Assembly (NCBI GenBank): GCA_002841885.1
Contig: PHBE01000002.1
Location: 248,001 to 312,000 of the forward strand
Origin: Deltaproteobacteria bacterium HGW-Deltaproteobacteria-18
Lineage (GTDB): Bacteria; Desulfobacterota; Desulfovibrionia; Desulfovibrionales; Desulfomicrobiaceae
Direction: 5' to 3'
DNA length: 64,000 nucleotides
Under the pieces are notes generated by a model. That model was not told the DNA's origin. It made no database searches and saw only the letters and a list, made by a program, of their open reading frames with translations. The position numbers were made by a program, and so were the translations under genes. Below, one piece after another: positions 43,738 through 52,916 of the stretch (position 1 is the first letter of the stretch; every line of letters starts with the position of its first letter).

Positions 43738-45333
43738 CTATTCCGCCAAGTCGCCACCTGCCGCATCTGAAACGGGAGTTTCAAGCAACGCGCCCCAGTC
43801 CGTGCGTCCGCTCATCTCCCGCAGGATCTCCTGCGGCAGAAAATTCTTGCCGGACCGGGCTTCCCAGCCGCCGCCAAGAGCCTTGTAGGTGGCGATGAGG
43901 TTGATGAGCACCGAACCCTGCGTGGCGGTCAGCTGGTCCTGGGCCTGGACCTTGGAACGCTGCGTATCCAGAACGCGCTGAAAATCGGCCAGACCCTCGC
44001 GGTATTGGATCATGGATATCTCCACCGAGCGTTTGGCAGAGGCCACCCCCTGCTCCAAGAACGCCACTTCCTCCTGCGAGCGCGAAAAAGCGGACAGCGC
44101 GTCCTCGGTTTCCCGAGCGGCGGTAAGCACTGTGTTCTTGTACTGCTCCACAAGTTGCTGAAAACGGGCGTCCTGCACCCGGACATTATTGCTGATGCGT
44201 CCGTAATTGAAGACGTCCCAGCCAAAGCCCATACCTCCAGAATACTGCAGACTCTCCCCGCTCCAGAGGTCGCCCAGACTGCTCCCGCCCGGATACCCGG
44301 CAAAGGTCAGGGCTGCGTTGCTGGCGGAGAGGCCGATGGTGCCGAAAAGCGAAAAGCGAGGGTAGAGATCTGCCCGAGCCACGCCGATCAAGGCGCACTG
44401 GGCGGCCATTTGCGCCTCGGCGGCGCGGATGTCCGGACGCCGCCGCAACAGTTCCGCGGGTACCCCCACAGCCACGTCAGACGGTACCTGCGGGATGGGA
44501 CCCGGTCCGCCAAGCAGCCGATCCGCTTCACCGGGCAACATCCCGAGCAGGGCAGAGAGCCCGTTCTTGGCCTGCCGCAGTTGCGCCTCAAGACGCGGGA
44601 TGGAGGCCTGCGTCCCAGCCAGCAGTGCCCCGGCCTGGGTCACGTCGAGTTCGGTCACGTCCCCGCCCTCGTGCAGCACCTTTGCGATCTGCAGGGAGCG
44701 CTCCTGCACCGCCACGTTTTCATGCGCAATTCCCAGCCTCTGTTCCAGGGTGCGCAGGCTCACGTAGACCCTGGCCACCTCCGCCGTGAGCGTTACCAGC
44801 AGGTCATCATACCCGGCCGAGGCCGCATCAACGCTCCATGCCCCGGACTCCACCGCGCGCCGGAACTTGCCCCAGAAATCCAGCTCCCAGGCCGCGTCCA
44901 GCGCTACGGAAGCTGTGGCATAGTATCTGTCGATGGCCGGGGAGGTGTTGGCATTGTGTCTACTTAAACCCGTATCTGAGACATTGCCCTTGAGCTGCTG
45001 CAGCTGCGGGAATTGATTCCCGGTGGCGATGCCAAGCCGGGCCCGGGCTTCCAGGATGCGCAGCGCTGCAACGTGCAGGGTCGGGTTACGCTCCCCGACC
45101 AGCTCCACCAGCCGGTCCAGCACGGGATCGTTCAGCCGCTTCCACCAGTCCGCAAGCTCGGCCGGGCCGTCATTTACGCCTGCGCCCCCCTGGTCCAGCC
45201 ACTCCTGCATCTGTGGAGCCTGGGGACGCACGTAATCCGGTCCCACGGCACAGCCGGACATGAAAAAAAGGACAAAACCGAGAGTCGCAAACCGGAGCGT
45301 CCTGCCGCCCGTCGTCAGCCTGATATCCTGCAT
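43738..45333 (-). CDS. RND efflux outer-membrane lipoprotein (NodT/OprM family)
   Basis: A 531-residue TolC-like channel lipoprotein. Signal and lipobox FVLFFMSGCAVGPDYVRP place the acylated Cys near residue 28. The two OEP repeats of alpha-barrel helices (ARLGIATGNQFPQLQQL; VPAELLRRRPDIRAAEAQMA; ALIGVARADLYPRFSLFGTI) are conserved. It closes the efflux operon MFP-RND-OMF; 4 bp separate it from the RND gene. Confidence 0.93.
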   Translation of the reverse strand: MQDIRLTTGGRTLRFATLGFVLFFMSGCAVGPDYVRPQAPQMQEWLDQGGAGVNDGPAELADWWKRLNDPVLDRLVELVGERNPTLHVAALRILEARARLGIATGNQFPQLQQLKGNVSDTGLSRHNANTSPAIDRYYATASVALDAAWELDFWGKFRRAVESGAWSVDAASAGYDDLLVTLTAEVARVYVSLRTLEQRLGIAHENVAVQERSLQIAKVLHEGGDVTELDVTQAGALLAGTQASIPRLEAQLRQAKNGLSALLGMLPGEADRLLGGPGPIPQVPSDVAVGVPAELLRRRPDIRAAEAQMAAQCALIGVARADLYPRFSLFGTIGLSASNAALTFAGYPGGSSLGDLWSGESLQYSGGMGFGWDVFNYGRISNNVRVQDARFQQLVEQYKNTVLTAARETEDALSAFSRSQEEVAFLEQGVASAKRSVEISMIQYREGLADFQRVLDTQRSKVQAQDQLTATQGSVLINLIATYKALGGGWEARSGKNFLPQEILREMSGRTDWGALLETPVSDAAGGDLAE

Positions 45334-45337
45334 GGCG

Positions 45338-48300
45338 CTACTCCTCGCTCTTCACGTTGAAAAAGATCGCATACAGCACGGGCACGACGATCAGCGTCAG
45401 CACCGTCGCAAAACCCAGACCGAACATGATGGTCACCGCCATGGACACAAAAAAGGCGTCCTGCACCAGGGGCAGCATGCCAAGGATCGTGGTCAGGGCG
45501 GCCATGGACACGGGAATGAGCCGGCTGACCCCGGAATCGATAACGGCCCTGAAAGGCGACTTGCCGCTCCCGGTTTCCAAATCGATCTGATCGATCAGAA
45601 CAATGGCGTTCTTGATCAACATGCCCGAAAGGCTCATCAGTCCCAAAAGAGACATGAACCCGAAGGGCTGGTCGAAAAGAAGCAGGCCTGCGGTCACGCC
45701 GATGACGGACAGGGGTACCGTGAACCAGATGACCAGGGTCTTCTTGATGGAGTTGAAGAGCACGATGACGATAAGGATCATGAGCCCGAAAAACACCGGA
45801 ATGGTGCTCGATAGACGCGCATTGGCCTTGGCCGAGTCTTCGGATTCACCACCCCAGGCCATGTAATAGCCGGGCATGTCCTTTATGGGCCATTTATCGG
45901 AGTAGCCAACCTTGAGGGTCGAGGCGTCGTAGTCCTCTGAGAAGGGGTCCTCTCCGGACGCGAGTTTTTTTCCGAGCACCTGCGCCACGTCCACATTCAG
46001 GACCTGCTCGATCCTGGGCTTCACGCGCTTCATCAGCTCGCTCGGCAAGCCTTCGCTGGGATCGGCATGAATGCGCAGCATCTTGAACCGGTCCCGGCGC
46101 CACATGTAGGCGTCCTCGAACTCCACCGTTATGCCCTCAAGCACCTGGCCGATGGGAATCATGGATTGCGCGGCCGGACTCCAGATCGGGATGCCCTGCA
46201 TGCTGTCCAGGTCTTTGCGTTCCTCTTCCGGAGCGCGCGTGATGATCGGGAGCAGCTCGTCACGCTCCTTGAAAACCCCCACCCGGGTTCCCTCGAAAAC
46301 AGACTCAAAAGCCATGGCGATCTGCGGTCTCTCGATGCCGGCCCTCAGCGCCGGGGCCTCGGCCATCTGGGGCCGCATGACCTTGACCTTCTGCCGCCAC
46401 TCGTTGCGCACGGACTTGGCATGGGGGTCATCCAGCAGCACCTGTTCCGCCTTGGCCGCCAATTCCCTCAAGACCGTTGAGTCGGGACCGTACAGGCGTA
46501 GCTGGATCTTGCCGCCCACGGACGGGCCGAGCACAAAGAGCCGCACGCTGATTTGGGCCTGGGGGAACATGCGGTCGAGATCCCGCTGTATCTCCCGGGT
46601 CAGGTCCGGGATGCGTTTGTAATCGTCAACGTCCACAAGAATCTGGCCGAAGGCGTCGTAACTCTTCTCCGTCGGATAGGTCAGCAGGAAACGGACCTGC
46701 CCTCCCCCGATCATGGTCGTTATGTGGGACACGCCCTCGCGCTTGCCGATATCCGCTTCGGCTCGCTCCAGTTGTCGCTGGGTCTCGCGGATGTCCGTGC
46801 CCTCGGCGAACCAGAAATCCACGAAGAACTGGGCCCTGGTCGAATCCGGAAAAAAACTGTTCTTAAGCAGGCCAAAACCGACCAGGGACGCGATGAACAT
46901 GGCGACCACGACCGCCACCGTGATCCAGCGCCAGCGGATGCACCAGGTCAAAAAGACGCGATACGCGCCATAAAATCCCCCGCCGTAGGAGTCGGGAGAG
47001 CTGCTTGATCCGTCCGCGTTTTGCGGCCGGACCTTCAGAAATGCCTTGCAAAAGAGTGGGGTGGTGTTCACGGCCGTGACCCAGCTCATGAGCAGGGAAA
47101 TGAGAATGACATAAAAGAGTGAACGGCAATATTCGCCCGTGCTGTCTTGGGATGTGCCGATGGCGGCAAAGGCGGCAACAGCCACGAAAGTCGCGCCCAG
47201 CAGAGGCACCCCCACCTGGCCCACGACGTCTCGGGCTGACGTCAAGGCGTCCACCCCCCGGTTCATTTTCTCCTTCATTCCGTCCGTGACCACGATGGCG
47301 TTGTCCACCAGCATGCCAAGCGCAATGACCAGCGCACCGAGCGAGATCCGCTCCAAGGTGATGTCTCCCATATCCATGACAATGAACGTCGCCATGATGG
47401 TGATCACCAGGACCGCCCCGATGATGAGTCCGCTGCGCAACCCCATGAAAATGAGCAGAACCACGACAACGATCGCCACGGCCTCCAGTAGGTTAACCAG
47501 AAATCCGTTGATGGCCTCGGTCACGGCCTGGCTCTGGTGGGAGATGACGTGCAGTTCCATGCCCACGGGGCGCATGGATTCAAGCTCGTGAAAACGCTGA
47601 TCCAGGGATGCGCCCATGTCGACCACGTTGCCGCCCAGAACGGTGGAAACGGCCAAGCCGATGGCGGGCTTGCCGTCGTAGCGCAGGATCGTATCCGGCG
47701 GAGCGATATAGTCACGTTTGATGTCGGCCACGTCACGCAGGTAGACCGTACTGTCCGAACCCATGCCCTTGATGAGCAGCCCGCCGATGTCCTGTTCGGA
47801 CTCGAATTCGCCCGTGGGGCTGATGGGGATATATTCGGCCCCCAGCGGCAGATGTCCCCCGCTGGCCGGAATGTTCTTGGCCTTCAGAGCGGCAGCTATA
47901 TCGGACGGAGCGACGCCGAACTGGGACATCTTTTCGCGGCGCATCTCGATAAAGATGGCTTCCTTCTGCACGCCGTAGAGGTTGATCCGCTTGACATCCT
48001 GGGCCTTCAGGAGCTCGCGCTGCAGGAATTTCGCGTACTCGTAAATCTCGCGCGGCGTGTAGCCCTCGCCGGTGATGGCCAGGAACACGCCGTAAACGTC
48101 CCCGAAATCGTCGTTGACTATGGACGGCCCGGCCCCGGGAGGGAGGTTGCGCTGGGCGTCGGAGACCTTGCGCCGCAGCTCGTCCCAGACCTGCGGCAGG
48201 CTGGCCTTGTCGAAATTATCCTTCATCGTGACCTGCACGATGGACAGATCCCGCGAGGACCGCGATTCGACCCGTTCCAGTTGTCCCATCTCCTGGCAGG

Positions 48301-48511
48301 CCTTCTCGATCACGTTGGTGACCTCTTCCCCCACCTGGTCCGCCGAGGCCCCCGGATACGGGGTGATGATGACCGCCTCCTTGATGGTGAACTCGGGATC
48401 TTCCAGCCTGCTCAGGTTGTTGAAGGAGTACCATCCGACCACGAGAAAAAGGACGGTCATCACCCAGCTGATGACGCTCTTACGTATGCTCCACTCCGCG
48501 ATATTCATCAT
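45338..48511 (-). CDS. RND-family inner-membrane efflux transporter
   Basis: A 1057-residue AcrB-type proton antiporter with 12 TMs and two large periplasmic loops. The N-terminus IAEWSIRKSVISWVMTVLFL, ASADQVGEEVTNVIEKACQE and TM4 motif GALVIALGMLVDNAIVVTDG (proton-relay Asp) are conserved. It is closer to the less studied RND permeases with IAEWSIRK start than to AcrB itself. The C-terminus is VLYAIFFNVKSEE. Substrate class (drugs, solvents or metals) cannot be inferred; no regulator gene is attached. Confidence 0.93.
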   Translation of the reverse strand: MMNIAEWSIRKSVISWVMTVLFLVVGWYSFNNLSRLEDPEFTIKEAVIITPYPGASADQVGEEVTNVIEKACQEMGQLERVESRSSRDLSIVQVTMKDNFDKASLPQVWDELRRKVSDAQRNLPPGAGPSIVNDDFGDVYGVFLAITGEGYTPREIYEYAKFLQRELLKAQDVKRINLYGVQKEAIFIEMRREKMSQFGVAPSDIAAALKAKNIPASGGHLPLGAEYIPISPTGEFESEQDIGGLLIKGMGSDSTVYLRDVADIKRDYIAPPDTILRYDGKPAIGLAVSTVLGGNVVDMGASLDQRFHELESMRPVGMELHVISHQSQAVTEAINGFLVNLLEAVAIVVVVLLIFMGLRSGLIIGAVLVITIMATFIVMDMGDITLERISLGALVIALGMLVDNAIVVTDGMKEKMNRGVDALTSARDVVGQVGVPLLGATFVAVAAFAAIGTSQDSTGEYCRSLFYVILISLLMSWVTAVNTTPLFCKAFLKVRPQNADGSSSSPDSYGGGFYGAYRVFLTWCIRWRWITVAVVVAMFIASLVGFGLLKNSFFPDSTRAQFFVDFWFAEGTDIRETQRQLERAEADIGKREGVSHITTMIGGGQVRFLLTYPTEKSYDAFGQILVDVDDYKRIPDLTREIQRDLDRMFPQAQISVRLFVLGPSVGGKIQLRLYGPDSTVLRELAAKAEQVLLDDPHAKSVRNEWRQKVKVMRPQMAEAPALRAGIERPQIAMAFESVFEGTRVGVFKERDELLPIITRAPEEERKDLDSMQGIPIWSPAAQSMIPIGQVLEGITVEFEDAYMWRRDRFKMLRIHADPSEGLPSELMKRVKPRIEQVLNVDVAQVLGKKLASGEDPFSEDYDASTLKVGYSDKWPIKDMPGYYMAWGGESEDSAKANARLSSTIPVFFGLMILIVIVLFNSIKKTLVIWFTVPLSVIGVTAGLLLFDQPFGFMSLLGLMSLSGMLIKNAIVLIDQIDLETGSGKSPFRAVIDSGVSRLIPVSMAALTTILGMLPLVQDAFFVSMAVTIMFGLGFATVLTLIVVPVLYAIFFNVKSEE

Positions 48512-48528
48512 CGTTCTCCCGGCCGGTC

Positions 48529-49698
48529 TCAGAAGGTTCCATCAAAGGGCTTGACCCGCATCCCGTCCCGCAACTGGCTGGCCCCGCTCACCGCCACGAT
48601 CTCTCCGGCCTTGAGTCCCCCGGTTATGCGGATGCCCGCATCCCCGGCCACCTCGCCCGTGACGACCTCGCGGCGCTGCACCGCCATCGTGGCCGGATCG
48701 ACCACCCAGACATGGGCCACGCCCCGCTCGTCAGCAAAAACGGCCATGGCCGGGATGACGAACCGGCCGTCACCGTTGACTCCCTCCGGCGACGTGCCGA
48801 CGATCATGGCGGTCATGCCAGGCAGGATTGAAACGTCCTCTGGTTTCTTCATCTCGAAGACGACCTGAAAGGTTTGAGTTTTCGGATCGGCGCGGGTGGA
48901 GAATTCCTTGACGACAAGCGAATATTTCTTGCCGGGCAGCGCGGCGAATTCAGCCATCACCGGAGCCTCATTGCCGGTTCTGCCGGATGGCTCGTTTATG
49001 CGAGCGACGACGCTCTCCGGCAGATCGACCAAAATTTCCAGCGCCGAGATGTCGTCCAGACTGACGATGGGTTCCTTGGCCTGCACCTCCTGAAAATTTT
49101 CCACATGCCGCTTGGAGACAATGCCGGAAAAAGGCGCACGCAGGGTCGTGTAGCCAAGCTTGTCCCGGGCTGCGTCCACTGCGGCCTGGACGGACTCCAT
49201 CTCGGCCAGGGCCCGGTCCATGGCCTCGCGCCTCTTGACGACCATGCTCTCGCTGGTCGCACCGGGATCTTGCTTTCTGATCCGTAGAATCCGCTCGTAC
49301 TCGCTCCTGGCGCCCTGCAGAGCGGCGCGCACATTGCCAAGCTGCCCCTGGGCGTTACGCAGGCTGTTCTCGAAGTCGCGCTGGTCCAGCTGGGCCAGAA
49401 CCTGCCCTTCCTTGACCTCCTGCCCTTCCCCTGCTGGAAGCTGGGTGAGCGTCCCGGACACCTGGAAGGCCAGCTCCGCCCGCCTGGCCGCCCGAACGCT
49501 GCCCGGAAACGAGCGTTGCGCGGCTTGCGAAGCCGCACCGACGGTCAGCATCTTCACTGGCCGGGGCTCCTCCACTTCAGCTTGCCGCTCCGGTGCGCTG
49601 TCGCACGCGGCCAAAAGGAAAAATGCCAATACAGCCAAAAAGGCAGCGCCGGAGATGACACCTCCGCGGTGTTCTGAAATCCAGTAATTCCTGCTCAT
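48529..49698 (-). CDS. RND periplasmic adaptor (membrane fusion protein)
   Basis: A 389-residue lipoprotein adaptor: TM/lipobox AFLAVLAFFLLAACDSAPER places the acylated Cys near residue 32. The lipoyl/hairpin/beta-barrel order is recognisable in FPGSVRAARRAELAFQVSGT, QLDQRDFENSLRNAQGQLGN, LGYTTLRAPFSGIVSKRHVE and VFADERGVAHVWVVDPATM. It is the first gene of the operon; start 49698 lies downstream of a weak AAGGA, and an ATG at 49761 is less likely because homology starts at the signal. Confidence 0.92.
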   Translation of the reverse strand: MSRNYWISEHRGGVISGAAFLAVLAFFLLAACDSAPERQAEVEEPRPVKMLTVGAASQAAQRSFPGSVRAARRAELAFQVSGTLTQLPAGEGQEVKEGQVLAQLDQRDFENSLRNAQGQLGNVRAALQGARSEYERILRIRKQDPGATSESMVVKRREAMDRALAEMESVQAAVDAARDKLGYTTLRAPFSGIVSKRHVENFQEVQAKEPIVSLDDISALEILVDLPESVVARINEPSGRTGNEAPVMAEFAALPGKKYSLVVKEFSTRADPKTQTFQVVFEMKKPEDVSILPGMTAMIVGTSPEGVNGDGRFVIPAMAVFADERGVAHVWVVDPATMAVQRREVVTGEVAGDAGIRITGGLKAGEIVAVSGASQLRDGMRVKPFDGTF

Positions 49699-49925
49699 GC
49701 CAACACCATTTCCTTGTTTTTGCAGCTGCGCGAAAGTGGTTCCATATCTATCCGCCTCCAAAGATCCTGCTCACGATGCATCATCACGACCGCCCTTGAG
49801 CATCCTGCGGGACGGATACTAAAAAAATAAAACAAAAGAAACATCTCATCATACAAAATGCCAATCACTTTCGATTATTACCCACGTCTCGACACGACGG
49901 GCAGGGACTTCTCAACATACAGGCG

Positions 49926-50858
49926 TCAAGGTACCTGATAGGACCCGCTTGCGAGAGCCTCGATCACCGCCTGCCGGACCATGGAGTAGACCTCCTCGGG
50001 AGAACGCCCGAGGGTGAGAGGGCCGCCCACGCTGTCCAGGAAGGACATTTGCCCATCGGCATTGCGGTCGGACAGGCTCAGCAGGATTTCACCTGAATCT
50101 CCCGGCGCATGCACAAAGGCCTGCACAGACCAGAATGTCCCTTCCGTCAGACGCACCACTACGCGCCCCAGAGATGTCGCAAACCGAGCCTCATAAGCGC
50201 AGACACCTTGCGGGCACAGCGGAAGGCCACGGGCATCGAGGGCCGTTGCGCGGCTGAAAGGCCGCGTCAGTCCGAAAAGATTCGTGGCGCTGTTGAAGAT
50301 GAGCACTGCGTCCCCTGGGCGACAGAAGGCGAAAAGCCTGTCCATGTCTCCATTGTCCAGCGCAACGCAGCCTTCGGTCCAGTCCCGCTCCATACTCTCG
50401 CCGAACCGCCGGAGCACCCCGCCGCCATGGATGGCGATGCCGCATCCAAGGCCCGTGCCGCATGGCCCCGGCCGCGAACGGCGGACGGCATCCAGTATTT
50501 TCGCATATTCGGCCTCGGATATGATGCCGCCTGTCAGAGCCTTCTCGGCATCGGCTTGATTCGGATACGAAATACCCAGGGTGCGATGGTACTGGCTGGG
50601 ATCCTTTATGTATGATATGAAATACTGCCCCTCGGGAGTGGCAAAATCATGGGCCCTGCGCTTGTCCGAGACGGGATCGACGCCAAGCGAAACAGGGTAG
50701 GCGGCAATCTTTCGTCCATCCTTGAAAAGGACCATCTCGCGCCTGGCCTTGTCCACAACCAGGCACCGCTGCGATGCGGACCACGCATGAGCGGCAAGAA
50801 AATTCATGACTGCAACAGTCAGGATTAAAAATACAATCGTTTGACTTGGAAAATGCAT
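49926..50858 (-). CDS. L,D-transpeptidase (YkuD domain), first
   Basis: A 310-residue exported protein (signal SQTIVFLILTVAVMNFLAAH). The YkuD domain spans about residues 30-200 with AIHGGG and DWTEGCVALDNGDMD, containing the catalytic Cys of the (S/T)xGC motif. The remaining C-terminal region (ARFATSLGRVVVRLTEGTFW) is an extra domain not recognised. It would form 3-3 crosslinks or attach proteins to peptidoglycan. ATG 50858 begins the signal peptide; ATG 50903 is an alternative without clear ribosome site either. It is divergent from the Lpp-like gene. Confidence 0.85.
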   Translation of the reverse strand: MHFPSQTIVFLILTVAVMNFLAAHAWSASQRCLVVDKARREMVLFKDGRKIAAYPVSLGVDPVSDKRRAHDFATPEGQYFISYIKDPSQYHRTLGISYPNQADAEKALTGGIISEAEYAKILDAVRRSRPGPCGTGLGCGIAIHGGGVLRRFGESMERDWTEGCVALDNGDMDRLFAFCRPGDAVLIFNSATNLFGLTRPFSRATALDARGLPLCPQGVCAYEARFATSLGRVVVRLTEGTFWSVQAFVHAPGDSGEILLSLSDRNADGQMSFLDSVGGPLTLGRSPEEVYSMVRQAVIEALASGSYQVP

Positions 50859-50921
50859 ACGCTGTATTATATTACATAATCGTCTCATTTGAATCTGGCC
50901 CAAAACAAGGAGGATGAAAAG

Positions 50922-51239
50922 ATGTTCGCGAAAAAAACGTATCGAAATCTGTCCGTGGCCGTTTGTCTGGCCGCAGCCCTTGGTCTTGCCGGATGCGCAA
51001 CCTTGAGCAAAGAGGACCGCGCTCTCCTGGAAAGCGCAAGGCTGTCCGCCGAGGAAGCCAGGATTTCAGCCGCCAGGGCCGAAGCCGTGGGCGACAGGCT
51101 TGAGGCAATGGGCGTGCGCCTTGAAAGCGCGGCCGCCAGTGCGGAACAGTCCGCGACCAAGGCCGAAATGGCCGCCGCACGCGCCGAGGCAGCGGCCGAA
51201 AAGGCTGAGCGCATCTTCGACAAGTCCCTCAAGAAATAG
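50922..51239 (+). CDS. Braun (Lpp)-like alanine-rich murein lipoprotein
   Basis: A 105-residue lipoprotein: LGLAGCATLSKED gives lipobox Cys25. The mature 80 residues are an Ala/Glu-rich heptad coiled coil (SAEEARISAARAEAVGDRLE...), ending KSLKK. A C-terminal Lys is required in E. coli Lpp for covalent attachment to diaminopimelate by L,D-transpeptidases; genes for two such enzymes flank it. AAGGAGG is present upstream of ATG 50922. It is probably an outer membrane-peptidoglycan tether; covalent linkage is inferred. Confidence 0.85.
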   Translation: MFAKKTYRNLSVAVCLAAALGLAGCATLSKEDRALLESARLSAEEARISAARAEAVGDRLEAMGVRLESAAASAEQSATKAEMAAARAEAAAEKAERIFDKSLKK

Positions 51240-51249
51240 CCGGGCACGG

Positions 51250-52164
51250 TTATTGTTCCTTGGGCCGCGCGACAACCATGGGCACCCCGCTCTTTTCCTG
51301 CAGGATCTTTTCAAGGGCCTGACGGTCGATGTCGAGGGGGCCTATGGTTGCTTCGTGGTAAAGAAGCTCCTCCATGATCTTCATGAGAGGATTCTCGCCC
51401 CTGTTCTCAAAATCCTCGAAAGCCTGCACCCAGAACCTGCCGTCCGCCCACCCGTACTTGACCGGCTCGTAGATGACTTTCACCTTGGTACCTACCGGCA
51501 CCATGGGATAAAGCGCGCCGACGTCCTCGGGATAAAGGCGGATGCAGCCGTGGCTGACTCGCCGGCCGATGCCCCAGGGTTTGTTCGTGCCGTGGATGGC
51601 GTAGGCCCGGTGCGAAAGGCGGAAGGCATAGTCGCCAAGCGGGTTGTCCGGCCCCGGCGGCACGGAGGCGGGCAGGCTCGGGTCCTCCTGGCGGATGGAC
51701 TCCGGCACGATCCAGGTCGGGTTGGCGGTCTTGCTCTTGACGGTGTAGGTGCCAAGCTCGGTCAGGTACCCTTCCCTTCCGATCCCGGTGGGCGCGGTGA
51801 TGAAATAGTCGTGCCCGCCGTCGGAAAAAAAGTAGTAGAGCTGCATTTCGGCCAGATTGACGACAATGCCCTGGACCAGGCGCTCCCTGGGCAGCACGAT
51901 GGCCAGTGGCAATCGCACGATACTCCCCTCTGCGGGCACCCAGGGATCCACCCCGGGATTCGCGGCCACGACGTGATTGTACCCGAGGCCGAACTCTCGC
52001 GCGATATCGAGCAACGTGTCCTTCTCCTCCACCTGCACGTGACGTATGGTGCCGTAAAGGGCAGACTCCGGTGAAAGTACGAAAGAACGCAACGCCCATG
52101 CGGACCAGGGATTGAACAATGCGATTACAAGTGTCGCTACAAGAAACGCGGTTGTTCGCTTCAT
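51250..52164 (-). CDS. L,D-transpeptidase (ErfK/YbiS-like) with LysM-like domain, second
   Basis: A 304-residue exported enzyme (signal TTAFLVATLVIALFNPWSAW). A LysM-like segment (VEEKDTLLDIAREFGLGYNH) is followed by the YkuD domain with YAIHGTNKPWGIGRRVSHGC and IRLYPED; the catalytic Cys is in SHGC. This is the ErfK/YbiS/YcfS layout, the enzymes that link Lpp to peptidoglycan in E. coli. It is convergent with the Lpp-like gene, 10 bp apart. ATG 52164 was chosen at the signal peptide. Confidence 0.92.
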   Translation of the reverse strand: MKRTTAFLVATLVIALFNPWSAWALRSFVLSPESALYGTIRHVQVEEKDTLLDIAREFGLGYNHVVAANPGVDPWVPAEGSIVRLPLAIVLPRERLVQGIVVNLAEMQLYYFFSDGGHDYFITAPTGIGREGYLTELGTYTVKSKTANPTWIVPESIRQEDPSLPASVPPGPDNPLGDYAFRLSHRAYAIHGTNKPWGIGRRVSHGCIRLYPEDVGALYPMVPVGTKVKVIYEPVKYGWADGRFWVQAFEDFENRGENPLMKIMEELLYHEATIGPLDIDRQALEKILQEKSGVPMVVARPKEQ

Positions 52165-52487
52165 GGCTGAATAGTCCTCTTGCAGTCTGAAATCATCGAA
52201 ACAGGCAGTACATCCCGATCGGACCCGACAGACGTCACAACCTTTGACATGACACATCCCTAGCAGGATTCGCCATCACAGTTCCAGTCCTGATTTTCCG
52301 AAAACGACGCGTTTTCCCTCCCCATATCAGACACCGCCTCGGAATCGCCGTGAATCGTCGACCGCGGCCATCTTCCCGGACAGCAGCACATGCAGGTCTT
52401 TACCGCATGGCGCTTCGATTCGATCTCAACATCTTTCTGTACATCGCCATGAGGCACGGGTACGGAGGGCACTTTGGCAGCAGGATA

Positions 52488-52870
52488 AAAACATTTTATT
52501 TCAGACGGTTAAAAAACCACGTGAGATTTGCGCGATATCGTCAAGCAAAAAAAATAGATAGACACCAGTTCATTCATACAAAACCGACAAAAACAATTCT
52601 TTTTTATTTTTATAAACAAAATTTAAAAATAGTTTGAAATTTAAAAATGATATATTTATTCATATAAAATATAAATAGTTATAAAATCATATATTTAAAA
52701 TAAAATTATAAATCAGCAATAATATTTTTTTTTATAAATAAATATATTCATAAAAAATGTATGACATTTTTTCATAAATACTACATCATATTTTAATAAC
52801 TAAATTCTCATAAAAACAAAAATGCATAACATGTCAGACACATTGCAATATTCAATAGTATATGACAATG
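52488..52870. other. Extremely AT-rich island in the 751-bp gap before the chemoreceptor gene
   Basis: Across about 380 bp GC falls to roughly 10-25% against about 58-60% in neighbours, with ATAAA/TTTAT runs and a perfect 9-bp inverted repeat AAAAAATGT-ATG-ACATTTTTT (52752-52772). The rest of the gap (52165-52487) shows no recognisable gene. It may be a curved, H-NS-type silenced or UP-element-like promoter region for the methyl-accepting protein. Confidence 0.6.
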
Positions 52871-52916
52871 AAGTTCAAATTTACACTTTTCTCACTACAC
52901 CATCGCGGAGATCCCT

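Noticed and set aside
52350-52637. 95-codon frame upstream of the chemoreceptor
   Set aside because: Composition shifts from normal to extreme AT within the frame, there is no ribosome-binding site and no domain; probably chance.
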